A stretch of 5,692 nt of DNA from NCBI GenBank assembly GCA_002449555.1, contig DJXA01000240.1, positions 1-5,692 of the forward strand, given 5' to 3'. Positions 4,545 through 5,692 of the stretch are shown piece after piece (within the stretch, counting starts at the first letter, position 1; every line of letters starts with the position of its first letter). Both the position numbers and the translations under genes were made by a program. The DNA is from Atopobiaceae bacterium UBA7016. Its GTDB lineage: Bacteria > Actinomycetota > Coriobacteriia > Coriobacteriales > Atopobiaceae. Below the pieces are notes generated by a model, which did no database searches, was not told the origin of the DNA, and saw only the letters and a list, made by a program, of their open reading frames with translations.

Positions 4545-5692
4545 TTACGGGCGATGCGACTGCTTGATGGCGTAGCGCCAGCTCTCGGGCATCTGGTCGG
4601 TGTCGAAGAGGACGTTGCCGCCCAGGCCGTCGAGCACGCGCGTGGAGAAGGCCACGGCGAGGCGGTCGGAGCCGCGCTTGAGGTCGAGGTAGAAGAGCTC
4701 GTGGATCTTGTTCACGCGGTAGAAGTAGGTGTTGCGGTGCACGTTAAGGGCCTTGGCGGCCTCGGACGGGCTTCCGGGGAACTCGACGGTGCGGCACGCG
4801 GTCTCGAGGTATGAGGTGTCGTGGTCGCGGTCGTAGACGCTCATGGCCACCACGCGCTTGTCGAGCATCATGTCTACCTGCGCGAACGACTTGACGAGCG
4901 ACGGTAGGACGTCGTAGCGGTGCTGCCAGAAGAAGATGATGCGCGACGTGTCCTCCAGGTCAGCCGTGCGAAGAGCAATAACCTGCTGGTAGCGGGGCTG
5001 AGCGAGGCTCAGCTGCTCGAAGGGTTCGCACACGTAGGCGCGAAGGCCGTTACGCTCGAGCGTGGCCAGAAACTCCTTGCGCTGGCCGATGACGCGCTCG
5101 GCGCGGCCGTAGGCGTCCCAGCCCACCGTGACGCGCGAACCGATGGCCACCATCACCACAAGGTGCCCGTCGCGGATGGTCCAAAGGGAATCCCTGAAGG
5201 CGTTAGTGACGCGCGAGGCAATGCGCTGCAGGTGAGAGCGGGGAATCTCGCGCTCCCCCACCAGCTCGAGCACCACATAGGTGTCATCGAGCGGCATGGA
5301 GCTGAGGGCTAGTTGCGCGCGCAAGGTCTTCTCGTTGGCGAAGGCGTTTCCGAGGATGTCGTCCAAAACGGATGAGCCCGAGCCAGCGCGCTTGCCGGCT
5401 AGGCCGAGCTTGTCGATGAGGATGCCCGCCAAGGCGCCGGCGAAGTCAACCAACTCGAGGTCATGGTCGCCCATAATGCGGTCCTGCTCAAGTAGGTCGA
5501 AGCGGCCCATCTCCATGTGGTGGTAGCTGATAACCGAGGTGACCCAGCGCTGGCCGAAGCGCTTGTTCTCGCTGATGATGGAGTGGCCGGCGTGGCGGAC
5601 GTCGTCAAGGATGCCGTCCGCCTCCATGGCGGCGTTGACCTCCTCGGATATGTAGCCCTGGTTGATCTCTTCCAGCACGTCGGCGCGCTCTT
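4545..5692 (-). CDS. PucR/CdaR-family transcriptional regulator, N-terminus outside window
   Basis: The frame stays open to the right edge. The first in-window start-like codon is a GTG at 5676-5678, but in-frame sense codons precede it and no Shine-Dalgarno is visible, so the true start probably lies outside the window. Counting from that GTG (377 residues), residues about 45-95 resemble the end of a GAF-like sensory domain (ISYHHMEMGRFDLLEQD, then DLELVDFAGALAGILIDKL). Residues about 100-270 look like the CdaR/PucR middle domain, and 287-349 match the PucR C-terminal helix-turn-helix (SEAAKALNVHRNTYFYRVNKI, then LDL and DRLAVAFSTRVL). Such regulators sense small metabolites and usually act on adjacent genes. 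It precedes the flavoprotein gene by 155 bases on the same strand, so that gene and the FAD reductase are likely targets. The effector is not evident. The family assignment rests mainly on the C-terminal domain. Confidence 0.9.
   Translation of the reverse strand, partial: ERADVLEEINQGYISEEVNAAMEADGILDDVRHAGHSIISENKRFGQRWVTSVISYHHMEMGRFDLLEQDRIMGDHDLELVDFAGALAGILIDKLGLAGKRAGSGSSVLDDILGNAFANEKTLRAQLALSSMPLDDTYVVLELVGEREIPRSHLQRIASRVTNAFRDSLWTIRDGHLVVMVAIGSRVTVGWDAYGRAERVIGQRKEFLATLERNGLRAYVCEPFEQLSLAQPRYQQVIALRTADLEDTSRIIFFWQHRYDVLPSLVKSFAQVDMMLDKRVVAMSVYDRDHDTSYLETACRTVEFPGSPSEAAKALNVHRNTYFYRVNKIHELFYLDLKRGSDRLAVAFSTRVLDGLGGNVLFDTDQMPESWRYAIKQSHRP

Noticed and set aside
4520..4547. Weak CTGG/CCAG stem at the end of the regulator gene as a terminator
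   Set aside because: Only four contiguous base pairs, a large loop overlapping the stop codon, and no U tract.
5676..5678. GTG as the true start of the PucR-type regulator
   Set aside because: The frame is open upstream to the edge, there is no Shine-Dalgarno, and the sensory domain would be cut short.

Overview
The window is GC-rich, with G or C at most third codon positions. It carries four genes, all on the minus strand, so transcription runs from position 5692 towards position 1. No tRNA, rRNA, insertion sequence or CRISPR array was seen. The combination of proteins fits a strictly anaerobic, high-GC bacterium: a PucR/CdaR-type regulator, an iron-sulfur flavoprotein of the Isf type, a soluble FAD reductase of the fumarate-reductase fold without a secretion signal, and a large multi-cluster NAD(P)H-type oxidoreductase. 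My best guess is Actinomycetota, class Coriobacteriia (Eggerthella/Slackia/Olsenella-like gut or rumen organisms). That is an inference from protein style, not a demonstrated match.

Layout in the direction of transcription: (1) 5692-4545, a PucR-like regulator whose N-terminus lies outside the window. (2) A 155-bp spacer with several CACTGT/TGCAC repeats and inverted repeats. (3) 4389-3310, a flavodoxin-fold iron-sulfur flavoprotein with an added CxxC...CxxC ribbon. (4) A 178-bp spacer with a strong GC hairpin, an AT-rich patch and a 22-bp near-palindrome. (5) 3131-1587, a 514-residue FAD-binding reductase. (6) A 133-bp spacer with a terminator-like hairpin and a 9-bp inverted repeat. (7) 1453-1, the first 484 residues of an FeS/FAD oxidoreductase that runs off the left edge. 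It joins a NuoG/Fe-hydrogenase-like ferredoxin N-terminus to a GltD-like NAD(P)H:FAD half.

The simplest joint reading is a cytoplasmic electron-transfer module. The large GltD-like protein would exchange electrons with NAD(P)H and pass them through its iron-sulfur clusters. The Isf-like protein could act as a one/two-electron relay. The FAD reductase would reduce, or less likely oxidise, an unidentified organic substrate, under control of the PucR-type regulator. The reductase keeps the FAD_binding_2 framework but lacks the active-site residues that define fumarate reductases, so its substrate is open. The wide spacers suggest several transcription units rather than one tight operon.
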